A DNA stretch of 34,605 nt from Nitriliruptoraceae bacterium (GTDB taxonomy: Bacteria; Actinomycetota; Nitriliruptoria; Nitriliruptorales; Nitriliruptoraceae): the NCBI GenBank assembly GCA_003563915.1, contig PWTE01000231.1, positions 1 to 34,605 of the forward strand, given 5' to 3'. The notes under the pieces are model-generated. The model searched no databases and was not told the origin of the DNA. It saw only the letters and a program-made list of their open reading frames with translations. The translations under genes and the position numbers were made by a program. Of this stretch, positions 9,159-17,801 are shown in pieces; position 1 is the stretch's first letter; the number at the start of each line of letters is the position of its first letter.

Positions 9159-9704
9159 TCACGCTGGGCCGGTGTCACCGTGTCCAGGTGGATGGTCCTG
9201 GGTGTCGCCGGCCAGCAGGTCCAGCGCGTGCGGGAGCAGCCCGATGATCGCGGTGAGGCTCTCGACCGCGCCCTTCGGGCTGCCCGGCAGGTCCACGACC
9301 AGCGTGCGACCTCGGACCCCGCAGACCGCGCGCGACAGGTCGGCCATCGGGGTGACCGTGCGTCCGGCTGCGCGCATCGCCTCGGCCAGCCCGGGTGCCT
9401 CGCGGTCGATGACGTCGCGGGTCGCTTCCGGGGTGACATCCCGCGGTCCGAACCCGGTCCCGCCGGTGATCGCCACGACGGCCACGCCGGTGTCGGCGAG
9501 CTCACGGAGGGTGGCCGCGATCGTGTCCCGCTCGTCGGGCACGGCCCGCCGCTCGGTGATGGTGAAGCCGTGGTCGCTCAACAGCTGGGCGATCGCCGCA
9601 CCGGAATCGTCGGTGCGATGGCCGTAGGCCACCCCGTCGCTGGAGGTGACGACCGCCGCGGTGCGGCGGTCGAGCACGGCGTCGGTATCGGTGCCAGTCG
9701 TCAC
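9159..9704 (-). CDS. MoaB/Mog-type molybdopterin-binding protein
   Basis: A 181-residue protein of the MoaB/Mog family, which binds molybdopterin and adenylates it before molybdate insertion. The diagnostic stretch ITGGTGFGPRDVTPEAT lies about residues 78-94. A second motif, LPGSPKGAVE, lies near 140. The start is taken as a GTG preceded on the minus strand by GGGAGGG. Longer upstream extensions run into the divergent nucleotidyltransferase gene and are not supported. The gene converges on coxG and diverges from the MocA-type gene, so a cofactor-maturation pair sits directly beside the molybdoenzyme operon. Mog versus MoaB cannot be decided from the sequence alone. Confidence 0.9.
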   Translation of the reverse strand: MTTGTDTDAVLDRRTAAVVTSSDGVAYGHRTDDSGAAIAQLLSDHGFTITERRAVPDERDTIAATLRELADTGVAVVAITGGTGFGPRDVTPEATRDVIDREAPGLAEAMRAAGRTVTPMADLSRAVCGVRGRTLVVDLPGSPKGAVESLTAIIGLLPHALDLLAGDTQDHPPGHGDTGPA

Positions 9705-9782
9705 GGAGCCCTCCCGGGTCGCAGTGCCCGCGCCCGGTCGACGCGGGCGAACCGCAGCGAGGAGCAGCCTACGCACGCCGAC

Positions 9783-10385
9783 GTGTTGGCGATCGTGCTG
9801 GCGGCGGGTGTGGGCCGACGGTTCGGTGGTGCGAAGGCTGCGGCGCCCCTGGCCGGTCGTCCGCTGGTGCTGCACGCGCTGGACGCCGCGCGCGCTGCGG
9901 GTATCGGCCGGACGATCGTCGTGGTCGGCCACGATGCGTCTACGGTCGCCGCCTGTGTCGAGGACGAGCCGGACGTCGAGGTGGTGGTCAACGAGGATCA
10001 CGCGCAGGGACAGGCCACCTCGGTGCAGGCGGGTCTGCAGACCGCGGAGAGCTACGAGGACGCGCGCATCGCGGTCATCCTGCTGGGCGACCAGCCGCAC
10101 GTGTCCCCGGTCGCGATCCGTCAGGTCGTCGCGGCCCTGGAGGACGGCGGTGAGGTCGCCCGCGCCAGCTACGACGACGGGCCGGGACATCCGGTCGCGC
10201 TCGCCAGGCGGGTCTGGTCACGGCTGGTGGAGGACCTCCGCGGGGACCAGGGGGCGCGGCAGCTGATGGACGAGTTGGAGGTCGCACACGTGCTGGTCGC
10301 GGGGTCGATGCCGCCGGATGTCGACCGACCGGAGGACCTCGACCGGTTGGCCTCGGCTGAGGGCGACGACGAGGGCCAGGGCTAG
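9783..10385 (+). CDS. MocA/MobA-like molybdenum cofactor nucleotidyltransferase
   Basis: A 200-residue NTP-transferase of the MobA/MocA superfamily. It opens with the nucleotide-binding motif LAAGVGRRFGGAK and has the metal-binding LLGDQPHVS stretch near residue 100, followed by GHPVAL. MocA proteins attach CMP to molybdopterin to make the dinucleotide used by xanthine oxidase and CO dehydrogenase family enzymes. That fits the neighbouring CoxL. The start is weakly defined: GTG at 9783 is the first plausible codon, and an AGGAG lies rather far upstream. The gene diverges from the Mog-type gene across a 78-nt gap that must hold both promoters. Confidence 0.87.
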   Translation: MLAIVLAAGVGRRFGGAKAAAPLAGRPLVLHALDAARAAGIGRTIVVVGHDASTVAACVEDEPDVEVVVNEDHAQGQATSVQAGLQTAESYEDARIAVILLGDQPHVSPVAIRQVVAALEDGGEVARASYDDGPGHPVALARRVWSRLVEDLRGDQGARQLMDELEVAHVLVAGSMPPDVDRPEDLDRLASAEGDDEGQG

Positions 10386-10429
10386 GCTCGCGCCGAGACG
10401 CCGTCCACCGCCGACGAGCCGAGGCAACC

Positions 10430-11323
10430 GTGGCGATCGAAGGACTGACCCACCTGCGGTCGGGCAAGGTCCGTGACCTCTACGAGGTGGACGACGACCA
10501 CCTGCTGCTGGTCGCTTCGGACCGGGTGTCCACCTACGACGTGGTCCACCCCACACCGATCCCCGACAAGGGGCGGGTGCTCACGGGGCTGTCCGCGTTC
10601 TGGTTCGACCGACTGGCCCACATCGTGCCGAACCACCTCGTGTCGACGTCGGTGTCCGACCTGCCGGCGGCGGCGCAGACCAGCTCGATCGAGCTGGTCG
10701 GCCGGTCGATGCTGTGCCGCAAGGTCGACATCGTGCCCTTCGAGTGCGTGGTCCGCGGCTACCTCGCCGGCTCCGGATGGCGCGACTACCAGCAGGACCG
10801 GGTGGTCTGCGGGGTGGTGCTGCCGTCCGGGTTCCGCGAGGCCGGTCGGCTGCCCGAACCGATCTTCACGCCCGCCACCAAGGCGGAGGACGGCGAACAC
10901 GACCAGAACGTCGACTTCGAGGTGATGCAGGACGCGCTCGGTGGTGGGCTGGCCGGGCGCCTGCGGGACCTGTCGCTCAGGCTGTACCGCACCGCGGCGG
11001 AACACGCGGCCGACCACGGGATCATCCTTGCCGACACCAAGTTCGAGTTCGGCCTGCTGGACGGCGAGGTGGTGCTGGCGGACGAGATCCTGACCCCCGA
11101 CTCGTCACGTTACTGGCCAGCGGACCGGTGGGAGCCCGGGACCAACCCACCGAGCTTCGACAAGCAGTTCGTCCGGGACTACGCCACCTCCACGGGCTGG
11201 GACCGCAACCCACCGGCTCCGGCACTCCCCGCCGACGTGGTCGCCCAGACCCGGGCGAAGTACATCGAGGCCTACGAGCGGCTCACCGGTCGGAGCTTCG
11301 ACACCTGGCTCTCGCAGCGCTGA
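10430..11323 (+). CDS. purC: Phosphoribosylaminoimidazole-succinocarboxamide synthase
   Basis: A 297-residue SAICAR synthetase, a step of purine biosynthesis that joins aspartate to CAIR using ATP. The N-terminal SGKVRDLYEVDDDHLLLVASDR and the central PFECVVRGYLAGSGW are diagnostic. So are IILADTKFEFG and DEILTPDSSRYW near residues 200-225. The length matches stand-alone actinobacterial PurC. The GTG start has a GAGG about 6 nt upstream. No other pur gene is present in the window, so this is an isolated housekeeping gene unrelated in function to the cox locus. Confidence 0.97.
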   Translation: MAIEGLTHLRSGKVRDLYEVDDDHLLLVASDRVSTYDVVHPTPIPDKGRVLTGLSAFWFDRLAHIVPNHLVSTSVSDLPAAAQTSSIELVGRSMLCRKVDIVPFECVVRGYLAGSGWRDYQQDRVVCGVVLPSGFREAGRLPEPIFTPATKAEDGEHDQNVDFEVMQDALGGGLAGRLRDLSLRLYRTAAEHAADHGIILADTKFEFGLLDGEVVLADEILTPDSSRYWPADRWEPGTNPPSFDKQFVRDYATSTGWDRNPPAPALPADVVAQTRAKYIEAYERLTGRSFDTWLSQR

Positions 11324-11339
11324 CCGATCCGACGCGAGC

Positions 11340-11360
11340 CGTGCCGCGACCCGCGGTACG
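11340..11360. terminator. Possible bidirectional hairpin between purC and the sortase gene
   Basis: A 9-bp stem with one G-T pair (CGTGCCGCG with CGCGGTACG) and a 3-nt loop lies in the 46-nt gap between the convergent stops. There is no T-run, so it is only a candidate terminator for both strands. Confidence 0.35.
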
Positions 11361-11369
11361 ACACCGGCG

Positions 11370-12140
11370 CTAGCCGCTCTGGTCGGCTGCCTCGATGTCG
11401 ACGTTGCTGTAGTCGGCGCCCAGCGGTACGGCGTACACGATGTCGATGTTCTCGTAGCTGCCCGTGTTCGGGTCGAAGGGGCCGCCGCAGGTGTCGATGA
11501 CCAGGCCCGGGGGGCCGTCGAAGCGGAAGACGCGGTCCATCGGGTACGAGCCCTTGACGATGCGCTCGCGGAAGACGACCTCCCACTCGGTGACGCTGCC
11601 GTCCTCGTGGGTCACCTCGATGAGGTCACCCGGCTCGCTTCGGCGCAGGTCGAACAGCACGCCCCGACCCTGGGAGCGGGAGTCGACGTGGCTGGTCATG
11701 AACGCGTTGCCGTCCTCGCCAGGGCGGGGGCCGCGGTTGTACCAACCGACCTGCTGGACGTCGTCGGGGATCTCGACCGCGCGGTTGGCGTCGAGGCCAA
11801 CCTCGACGACCTCGGCGCCGTCGACCCCGATCGACGGGACCGAGACGCTCACGGGCTTCGCGGGACGACCGGGCGCTGCCTCGATGACGATCGGGCTGCG
11901 CTCCTCCACTGCCTCGTCGGCCGGGTCCTGCTGGGGTTCGTCGTCGCCATCGACGTCCGACCCGTCCGTCTCGTCCTCCCGGACGTCCTCATCGTCGAGG
12001 TCGTCGACCGGCCGGACGTCGAGCGCCTCGGGCAGCTCGCCGGCGGTGGGCGAAGGCTGGGCCAGGTACCAGGCCACCGGGGTCCCGAACAGCAGGAGGG
12101 CTCCGATAGCCAGCAGGATGGTCCGGATGCGGGTGGGCAT
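11370..12140 (-). CDS. Class F-type sortase, possible catalytic arginine missing
   Basis: A 256-residue protein. It has an N-terminal membrane segment (about 6-26), a very acidic linker rich in Asp and Glu (40-85), and a C-terminal sortase domain beginning near VSVSVPSIGVD. The catalytic His151 lies in TSHVDS and Cys218 in IDTCGGPFD, both in the spacing expected for actinobacterial class F sortases. Downstream of Cys218, where class F enzymes carry an Arg (typically in a YRDN context), this protein reads SYENID, and there is no Arg to the C-terminus. The next gene upstream on the same strand encodes a likely substrate. Sortases join surface proteins to the cell wall or each other outside the membrane. 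Confidence 0.85.
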   Translation of the reverse strand: MPTRIRTILLAIGALLLFGTPVAWYLAQPSPTAGELPEALDVRPVDDLDDEDVREDETDGSDVDGDDEPQQDPADEAVEERSPIVIEAAPGRPAKPVSVSVPSIGVDGAEVVEVGLDANRAVEIPDDVQQVGWYNRGPRPGEDGNAFMTSHVDSRSQGRGVLFDLRRSEPGDLIEVTHEDGSVTEWEVVFRERIVKGSYPMDRVFRFDGPPGLVIDTCGGPFDPNTGSYENIDIVYAVPLGADYSNVDIEAADQSG

Positions 12141-12200
12141 GATCGACTCCGGCTGGGGCTCGGCGAGGGTACGCAGGGCGACGATGGTCGGGGTAGACGG

Positions 12201-12230
12201 CCGTGGGGGAGGCCGAAGCCTCCCCCACGG
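12201..12230 (-). terminator. Hairpin terminator after the DUF4397 gene
   Basis: A perfect 13-bp stem (CCGTGGGGGAGGC and its complement) closes a CGAA tetraloop. It begins 27 nt past the stop of the DUF4397 gene and 60 nt before the sortase start. It would insulate the two minus-strand genes or reduce read-through. Confidence 0.65.
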
Positions 12231-12257
12231 GTGGTGCGGTGTGGCCGAACTGCCGGC

Positions 12258-13055
12258 TCAGTTGCGCTTGCGAGCGACGGCCGGAGCGGCGAGCGACAGG
12301 GCACCGATCGCCATCAGGGCGATGACCCAGACGGGCAGTGCGGTGGACGCGAGGCCAGCCTCACCCGGCGAGTGCTCCTCGTCCGGAGCCTCGGTGCAGT
12401 CGAGCTCCAGACCGATCGGGATGACGCTCAGCTCGCCGTCCTCGAAGAAGGCGTGGAGGATGGTGTAGGAGCTGTCACCCAGTTCGAGGGTCGTGTCGAT
12501 GAGCTCGGTGCCGTCCTCGAGCGCGACCGTTACTGGCAGGTCCCCTGCCGCGACGTCGGCCGCGAAGGTCTCACCCAGCGAGATCGAGCCCAGCTCGGTG
12601 TCGCCGGTCGAGAGGAAGACCTCAGGCGCCTGAGCGGTGTGGCGGACCTCGATGCGGGCCTCGCCGCACTCGACGGCGGACATGTCGTTGACGAACGGCG
12701 TCACGGCCAGCTCACCGTCACCGGTCGGGTGTGCGACCACGGTCACGTTGGCGCTCGCAGGCACGTCGAGGACCTCGGAGAGCAGGGCGTCGTCCTCACC
12801 GGGCAGGGTGATGTCGACGGCGTAGCTACCCGCGGGCAGCGAGACCGGGCCGGCAACGTCCTCGGGTGAGAAGTTGGCGAGGGTGGCCTCGTCCGGACGG
12901 TCGTCGCCGTCTCCGTAGACGTAGACGTCGACGTCGGCGCCCGGGAAGGCGTGGACGACGTACACGTCGGTGTTCTCGTGTTCGTCCGCCGACGCGGCGG
13001 TCATGGGGATGACGGCCAAGGCGGCAGCCGCCAGGCCGGCAAGGAGCTTCTTCAT
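12258..13055 (-). CDS. Secreted DUF4397 protein with LASTA-type sorting signal
   Basis: A 265-residue exported protein. The N-terminal MKKLLAGLAAAALAVIPM with a likely cut after ASA is a classic signal peptide. Two DUF4397-like beta-rich repeats follow: one opens VYVVHAFPGADVDVYVYGD, and a second is recognisable from IEVRHTAQAPEVFLSTGD. The C-terminus has LASTA at 235-239, a 22-residue hydrophobic segment and a basic RKRN tail. This is the layout of a sortase substrate, with a motif close to LAxTG but ending in Ala. The sortase encoded downstream on the same strand is the natural partner (inference). A GGAGG precedes the ATG; an upstream in-frame extension is rejected. DUF4397 has no known activity. 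Confidence 0.88.
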   Translation of the reverse strand: MKKLLAGLAAAALAVIPMTAASADEHENTDVYVVHAFPGADVDVYVYGDGDDRPDEATLANFSPEDVAGPVSLPAGSYAVDITLPGEDDALLSEVLDVPASANVTVVAHPTGDGELAVTPFVNDMSAVECGEARIEVRHTAQAPEVFLSTGDTELGSISLGETFAADVAAGDLPVTVALEDGTELIDTTLELGDSSYTILHAFFEDGELSVIPIGLELDCTEAPDEEHSPGEAGLASTALPVWVIALMAIGALSLAAPAVARKRN

Positions 13056-13426
13056 GGTGTTGCCTCCGCTGTACAGGTTGGGTGCGGGGTCGACACTACT
13101 TCGTGGGCGGGTGAGCCGGTGGACGGAGATCGGACCCATCCCAACCGAACCGTCGAGGCCGCCGAAACAGCCCGAAAACGTCGCAGAGCGGTGTTCTGCG
13201 GCGGTCCGTCGGGTTCGTGAAAGTGGTCACGAGTGGCCTTCGTGCAAGATCTGCGCATCTTTCGTGCGTTCAGCGCACGATACGGAAGCGGTGCGCGATC
13301 AGGGTTCAGTTGGTCTCGGACCGTCGGGGCGGTCCACAGGGCGGTCACCGTGACGTCGGTCGGTCGCGTCGCGGCGGTATGGTTGCCGGTCGTTGGCGGC
13401 CACCATGCCGCGCGGAGGGGACACCG
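13056..13426. other. Divergent intergenic region, 371 nt
   Basis: I see no gene here. It must hold the promoters of the leftward DUF4397 gene and the rightward DUF4446 gene. A short inverted repeat (TCGTGCG and CGCACGA, 5-nt spacer, 13262-13280) could be a regulator site. The rightward open frame extends back to 13217, but that part looks non-coding and lacks a ribosome-binding site. Confidence 0.5.
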
Positions 13427-13969
13427 ATGCTCGAGGTACTGCTCCAAGCCGAGGTGATCGCTGGGGTCGCCACGGTGACGCTGGTGTGCGTCCTGGTCCT
13501 GGCCGCGTTGCTGGTCCGGACCAACCGGCAGCTGACCGCGCTACGTCGCGAGCACGCCCGTGCCTTCCCGGACAGCGCCGACGACGTCGTCGCGGTCCTG
13601 GGTCGCCACGGTGCCGAGCTCACCGAGATCCGTGAGGACCTGGCGACGATCCACGGCAACACCGAACACCTCCGTGAGCTCCTGCGCCGGTCGGTCTCCC
13701 GGGTCGGCGTCGTTCGCTACGACGCGTTCGAGGACATGGGCGGCGAGCTGTCCTTCTCCGCGGCGCTGCTCGACGAGCACGGTGACGGCATCGTCGTCTC
13801 GGCGATCAACGGTCGTTCGGAGACGCGCGCCTACGGCAAGCCGGTCACCGGCGGCACCAGCGAGCACCACCTGTCCCACGAGGAATCCGAAGCCCTCGCC
13901 GCGGCGATCGAGCGGCGGGCGCCGTCCTCCCTGCCACCACGGACCCGACGTCGCCGCCGTGCATCGTGA
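13427..13969 (+). CDS. DUF4446 family protein
   Basis: A 180-residue protein with one N-terminal membrane segment (about 8-30), a helical linker (35-85) and the conserved DUF4446 core. The core is recognisable from RYDAFEDMGGELSFSAALLD, the INGRSETRAYGKP stretch and a closing LSHEESEALAAAI. The family is common in Actinobacteria and Firmicutes and has no assigned function. The very basic C-terminus (RTRRRRRAS) would lie in the cytoplasm if the membrane segment is a simple anchor. The ATG has GGAGGGG 8 nt upstream. The stop overlaps the pheA start by 4 nt, so the two are translated together. Confidence 0.87.
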   Translation: MLEVLLQAEVIAGVATVTLVCVLVLAALLVRTNRQLTALRREHARAFPDSADDVVAVLGRHGAELTEIREDLATIHGNTEHLRELLRRSVSRVGVVRYDAFEDMGGELSFSAALLDEHGDGIVVSAINGRSETRAYGKPVTGGTSEHHLSHEESEALAAAIERRAPSSLPPRTRRRRRAS

Positions 13970-14967
13970 GCGGTACGACCGGCCCTGCTACGTCACCCTC
14001 ATCCGGATCGGCTGAGGTGTCATCGGCGCCGCGCACGATCGCCTACCTCGGACCTCCGGGGACCTTCACGGAATCGGCGGCCCGGTTGGTGACCGGCTCC
14101 GACGAACCCGGAGCGTTGCAGGCGTACGGGGACGTGACCGAGGTGTTGCGTGCCGTCTCGGACGGCGAGGCGACCATCGGTGTGGTCCCGATCGAGAACA
14201 CCCTTGAAGGGTCGGTCTCCGCGACCCTGGACGCCCTGGCGTTCGAGACCGACCTGCTGATCCAGGCAGAGCTCGAGCTGCCCATCACGCTGGTCGGAGC
14301 GGCGCGTCCCGGCACGGACCTCGCGGACGTGACCGAGGTCATCACGCACCCGGTACCGCTCGCCGGCTGTCGTCGGTGGCTCAGCCAGATGCTGCCCGAT
14401 GCGCAACGGACCCCCGTGGCGTCGACCGCCCGCGCGGCCGAACTGGTCGCCGCCGCGGAGGAGCCGGCGCTCGCGATCGTCAACCCGCTCGCGGCCCAGA
14501 TGTACGACCTCGAGGTGGTGGCACGTGACATCAGCGACCGGGCCGGCAACCTCACCCGGTTCGTCGTGGTCGGGCACGACATCCCCCCGCCGACCGGGTG
14601 GGACAAGACCTCGATGGTCGTGTTCATCGAGACCAACAAGCCCGGGGCGCTGCTCCAGCTGCTCGAGATCTTCGCGGAGCGGGATCTCAACCTGACGAAG
14701 ATCGAGTCACGTCCCACCAAGGCAGAACTCGGGGACTACTGCTTCTTCCTGGACGTCGAGGGTCACCTGCTGGGTGAGCGCGTCGGCGACGCACTGGCGG
14801 CGGTCAAGCGGACCCAGCGGGACGTCAAGGTGCTCGGGTCCTACCGGCGCTCAGGCGCCCGTCGACCCGACGAGGCCGACCGCATCCGTGAGGACGATGC
14901 CGCCTACCGCCAGGCCGCCACGTGGCTGGCGGAGTGGCGGGCTCGGGTGGGCTCGCCGGAGGGCTGA
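13966..14967 (+). CDS. pheA: Prephenate dehydratase
   Basis: A 333-residue stand-alone prephenate dehydratase, which converts prephenate to phenylpyruvate for phenylalanine synthesis. The catalytic domain opens with IAYLGPPGTFTESAA and contains GVVPIENTLEGSV and the late NLTRFVVVG stretch carrying the active-site Thr-Arg-Phe. An ACT regulatory domain follows from about residue 207, with the phenylalanine-binding ESRP motif in LTKIESRPTK and a later GDYCFFLD. The GTG at 13966 overlaps the DUF4446 stop. A second GTG at 14017-14020, closer to the conserved domain, is an alternative start that would remove a Ser/Thr-rich lead of 17-18 residues. Confidence 0.95.
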   Translation: MSGTTGPATSPSSGSAEVSSAPRTIAYLGPPGTFTESAARLVTGSDEPGALQAYGDVTEVLRAVSDGEATIGVVPIENTLEGSVSATLDALAFETDLLIQAELELPITLVGAARPGTDLADVTEVITHPVPLAGCRRWLSQMLPDAQRTPVASTARAAELVAAAEEPALAIVNPLAAQMYDLEVVARDISDRAGNLTRFVVVGHDIPPPTGWDKTSMVVFIETNKPGALLQLLEIFAERDLNLTKIESRPTKAELGDYCFFLDVEGHLLGERVGDALAAVKRTQRDVKVLGSYRRSGARRPDEADRIREDDAAYRQAATWLAEWRARVGSPEG

Positions 14968-14982
14968 GGTAGGTTCGCGTCC

Positions 14983-16245
14983 ATGATCGATCTGCGACTG
15001 CTCAGGGACGACCCCGACGGCCTGGCCGCGGCGCTCGCGCGTCGTGGGCTGGGCCCCGACGACCTCGACCGGATCCGTGAACTGGACGAGCGCCGTCGGA
15101 GGCTCGTCAGCGACCTCGACCAGACCCGGGCCGAACAGAACCAGGCGTCGAAGGCGATCGGGCAGGCGTCGCCCGATGAGCGCCAAGGCCTGATCGATGC
15201 TGCCTCGGCGCTGAAAGAGACGGTGACGTCGCTGGAGTCCGAGCTCCGGGAGGCCGAAGCGGAGCACACCGCGGCGGCAGCGCGGATCCCGAACCTGCCC
15301 GACCCCGAAGCCCCCGATGGCCAGGAGGGCGACGGGGTGGTGCTGCGCACCTTCGGCGAGAAGCCCACCTTCGACTTCACGCCGAGGGATCACGTCGAGC
15401 TCATGGAGGCCGGTGACGCGCTCGACCTGCAGCGCGGGGCGAAGGTGTCCGGGGCGCGGTTCGCGTACCTGAAGGGCGAGGGAGCGCTGCTCGAGTTCGC
15501 CCTGGTGCGCTACGCGATCGACGTGGCGATGGAGCACGGCCACACGCCGGTGATCCCGCCGGTGCTGGTGCGCGAGGGCGCGATGTACGGCACCGGGTTC
15601 CTCCCGACCGATGCGCAGCAGATCTTCACGACCCGTGACGACGAGTACCACCTCATCGGCACCTCCGAGGTGTCGCTCGCGGCCATGCACATGGACGAAC
15701 TGATCGACGAGGAGGACCTGCCGCTGCGCTACGCCGGCTACTCGCCGTGCTTCCGCCGCGAGGCCGGCGCCCACGGCAAGGACACCCGTGGCATCCTCCG
15801 CGTCCACCAGTTCGAGAAGGTCGAGCTGTTCTCCTTCGTCCACCCCGACGCCTCGAAGGACGAGCACGAACGCATCCTGTCGATCGAGGAGGAGGTCTTC
15901 TCCGGGCTGGACATCCACGCCCAGGTGGTGGACATCCCCGTCGGGGATCTCGGCGCCTCGGCGGCACGGAAGTTCGACCTGGAGGCGTGGCTGCCGGGGC
16001 AGGAGGCCTACCGGGAGATCACGTCGTGCTCGAACACCACCGACTACCAGGCCCGTCGGCTGAAGGCGCGGATGCGGGTGGCGGACGGCGACAACGTGCT
16101 GGTCCACACGCTGAACGGGACCGCGTTGGCGGTGCAGCGGGCGATCATCGCGGTGGTCGAGCAGCACCAGCGTGAGGACGGGACGGTGGTCGTGCCCGAG
16201 AAGCTGGCGCCCTACCTGGGCCGTGAGGTGCTCTTCGCGCGCTGA
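14983..16245 (+). CDS. serS: Seryl-tRNA synthetase
   Basis: A 420-residue class II aminoacyl-tRNA synthetase that charges tRNA-Ser. The N-terminal coiled-coil arm (about 25-100), which grips the long variable arm of tRNA-Ser, is clear from its Glu/Arg/Ala heptads. The catalytic core has motif 2 in SPCFRREAGAHGKDTRGILRVHQF and motif 3 in LNGTALAVQRAI. The start context (ATG, 15 nt after pheA) is plausible. A tRNA-Ser(TGA) gene, a substrate of this enzyme, lies 39 nt downstream. Confidence 0.97.
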   Translation: MIDLRLLRDDPDGLAAALARRGLGPDDLDRIRELDERRRRLVSDLDQTRAEQNQASKAIGQASPDERQGLIDAASALKETVTSLESELREAEAEHTAAAARIPNLPDPEAPDGQEGDGVVLRTFGEKPTFDFTPRDHVELMEAGDALDLQRGAKVSGARFAYLKGEGALLEFALVRYAIDVAMEHGHTPVIPPVLVREGAMYGTGFLPTDAQQIFTTRDDEYHLIGTSEVSLAAMHMDELIDEEDLPLRYAGYSPCFRREAGAHGKDTRGILRVHQFEKVELFSFVHPDASKDEHERILSIEEEVFSGLDIHAQVVDIPVGDLGASAARKFDLEAWLPGQEAYREITSCSNTTDYQARRLKARMRVADGDNVLVHTLNGTALAVQRAIIAVVEQHQREDGTVVVPEKLAPYLGREVLFAR

Positions 16246-16284
16246 GCGGGCGTTAGCCTGGTGCTCGTAGCCCACTGGCTGCAC

Positions 16285-16369
16285 GGAGGGTTGGCAGAGC
16301 GGACGATTGCACCGGTCTTGAAAACCGGCGTGCCTCGCGGCACCGAGGGTTCGAATCCCTCACCCTCCG
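16285..16369 (+). tRNA. tRNA-Ser(TGA)
   Basis: A cloverleaf with acceptor GGAGGGT/ACCCTCC, anticodon stem CCGGT/ACCGG around CTTGAAA (anticodon TGA at 16319-16321), the long variable arm of a class II tRNA, and a GGTTCGAATCC T-arm. The discriminator is G, as usual for tRNA-Ser. CCA is not encoded. Confidence 0.96.
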
Positions 16370-16484
16370 CTACCGATGCCTCGCGCGACGACGGTGTCCT
16401 GCACGCATCACGACGCGCTGCTGAGCTCCTGGGCAGTAGCCTCCCACCCTGCATGCGGACGCTGCGCGGGAGGGGTCCTTAGCT

Positions 16485-17801
16485 ATGGGGGAGGCGGTTG
16501 CGGCGACCCTGCTCCTCGTCGCGGCGCTGCTCTGCGCCACCGCCCCCGTGGCCGCCGTCCGCCGCCGTGTCTTCCTGCAGGTGGTGCTGATCGCTGCGAC
16601 GACCCTCGCCGCCGTCCTCGCAGGGCTGGGTCCGGTGCAGACGGGGTTCCTCGGTGTGATGCTGGTCCTCATCGCGCTCGCCGCGACGACGTTCGCCTCG
16701 GATCTGCGTCAGCGCACCGAGGACGACCGGGCAGCACGGGAAGCAGCTGAGCGGCGCGTCGAACTGCTGAAGATCGTGCGGGCCTTGCCGGAACTGGAGT
16801 TCAAGGAGGCCGCGCAGGTCACCTCCGAAGCCCTGCGGTCGCTGGGTTTCGATGGTGCTGGTGTCGCGCTCGCACGATCGGGGCGGCTCGTCCCGGTGGC
16901 GCTCGAAGGCATCCCCCCGCTCGACCGCCTCACCAGACTCGAGGACGGGCTGGCAGGGCGCGCGGTCCTGGAGGGACGCACGGTCAGCCTGGCCGACTAC
17001 CGCCGTTCCCCGGCACGGCTAGCCGGCCGCGACGAGATCCGCGCGGTCATCGCGGCTCCGGTCTACGAGCAGGGGCAGCCGTCCGGCGTCGTCATGGGGG
17101 TCCGCCACACCGCAGGCGAACCGCCGGAGGCCGACATCGAGATCCTCGAGGTGATGGCAGCGCACCTCGGCGCGGTCCTCTCGACCCATCAGCAGCTGCA
17201 CAACCAGCGGACGCTGCTGGCGCGGATGGATCGCCTCGACGCGATGCGGACCGCGTTCGCACAGGAGGTGTCCGACGAGCTGCGCGATCCTCTGACCCTC
17301 ATCACCGGGGTGGGCCACACCGTCCTGACGCATGGCGACGACCTGCCTGCGGAGGACCGCCAGTTGCTGCTCGATCGCATGTGCACGAAGGCCGAAGAGC
17401 TCCAAGGGATCATCGACGCCCTGCTCGACTTCTCGCGGTTCCACTCCGAGCGTCGTGCACCGATGGTGCAGCGGGTGACGCTCGGTGAGCTGTTCGGGCC
17501 GCTCAGCGCACGGGTTCGCTTCGATGATGCGGTCACCGTCGACATCGAGGTGGAGGTCGACGTCGCGCTCGCACGTCACGCGGCCGAGTTGCTGCTCGGT
17601 GAGCGCCGCGGGAGGATCATCGTGACGGCCGATGAACACGAGGTGGTGCTCGTGTTCCACCTCGACACGCAGGACCGCGAGGGGTTGCTGCAGTCGCTCG
17701 TGGCGCAGACGGTGCTCGAAGCAGGCGGTGGAGCCAGGTTCGATGGCCGGCCGCGCCTGGCGTTCCCGCGCGCGGATCGCCCGGTCGGAGTGCAGGCGTG
17801 A
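16485..17801 (+). CDS. GAF-domain pseudo-histidine kinase
   Basis: A 438-residue protein. It has about two or three N-terminal membrane segments (1-70), a short coiled coil, a GAF-like domain (about 95-235) and a dimerisation helix that clearly derives from a HisKA domain. At the phosphoacceptor site, where the next gene reads SHELRTPL, this one reads SDELRDPL, so the His is Asp264. The following region is too short and lacks recognisable N, G1 and G2 boxes of a HATPase domain. Autophosphorylation therefore seems impossible. The likely role is to sense a signal and control the overlapping full kinase by heterodimerisation (inference). GGAGGGG stands 9 nt before the ATG. The stop overlaps the next start as GTGA. 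Confidence 0.78.
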   Translation: MGEAVAATLLLVAALLCATAPVAAVRRRVFLQVVLIAATTLAAVLAGLGPVQTGFLGVMLVLIALAATTFASDLRQRTEDDRAAREAAERRVELLKIVRALPELEFKEAAQVTSEALRSLGFDGAGVALARSGRLVPVALEGIPPLDRLTRLEDGLAGRAVLEGRTVSLADYRRSPARLAGRDEIRAVIAAPVYEQGQPSGVVMGVRHTAGEPPEADIEILEVMAAHLGAVLSTHQQLHNQRTLLARMDRLDAMRTAFAQEVSDELRDPLTLITGVGHTVLTHGDDLPAEDRQLLLDRMCTKAEELQGIIDALLDFSRFHSERRAPMVQRVTLGELFGPLSARVRFDDAVTVDIEVEVDVALARHAAELLLGERRGRIIVTADEHEVVLVFHLDTQDREGLLQSLVAQTVLEAGGGARFDGRPRLAFPRADRPVGVQA

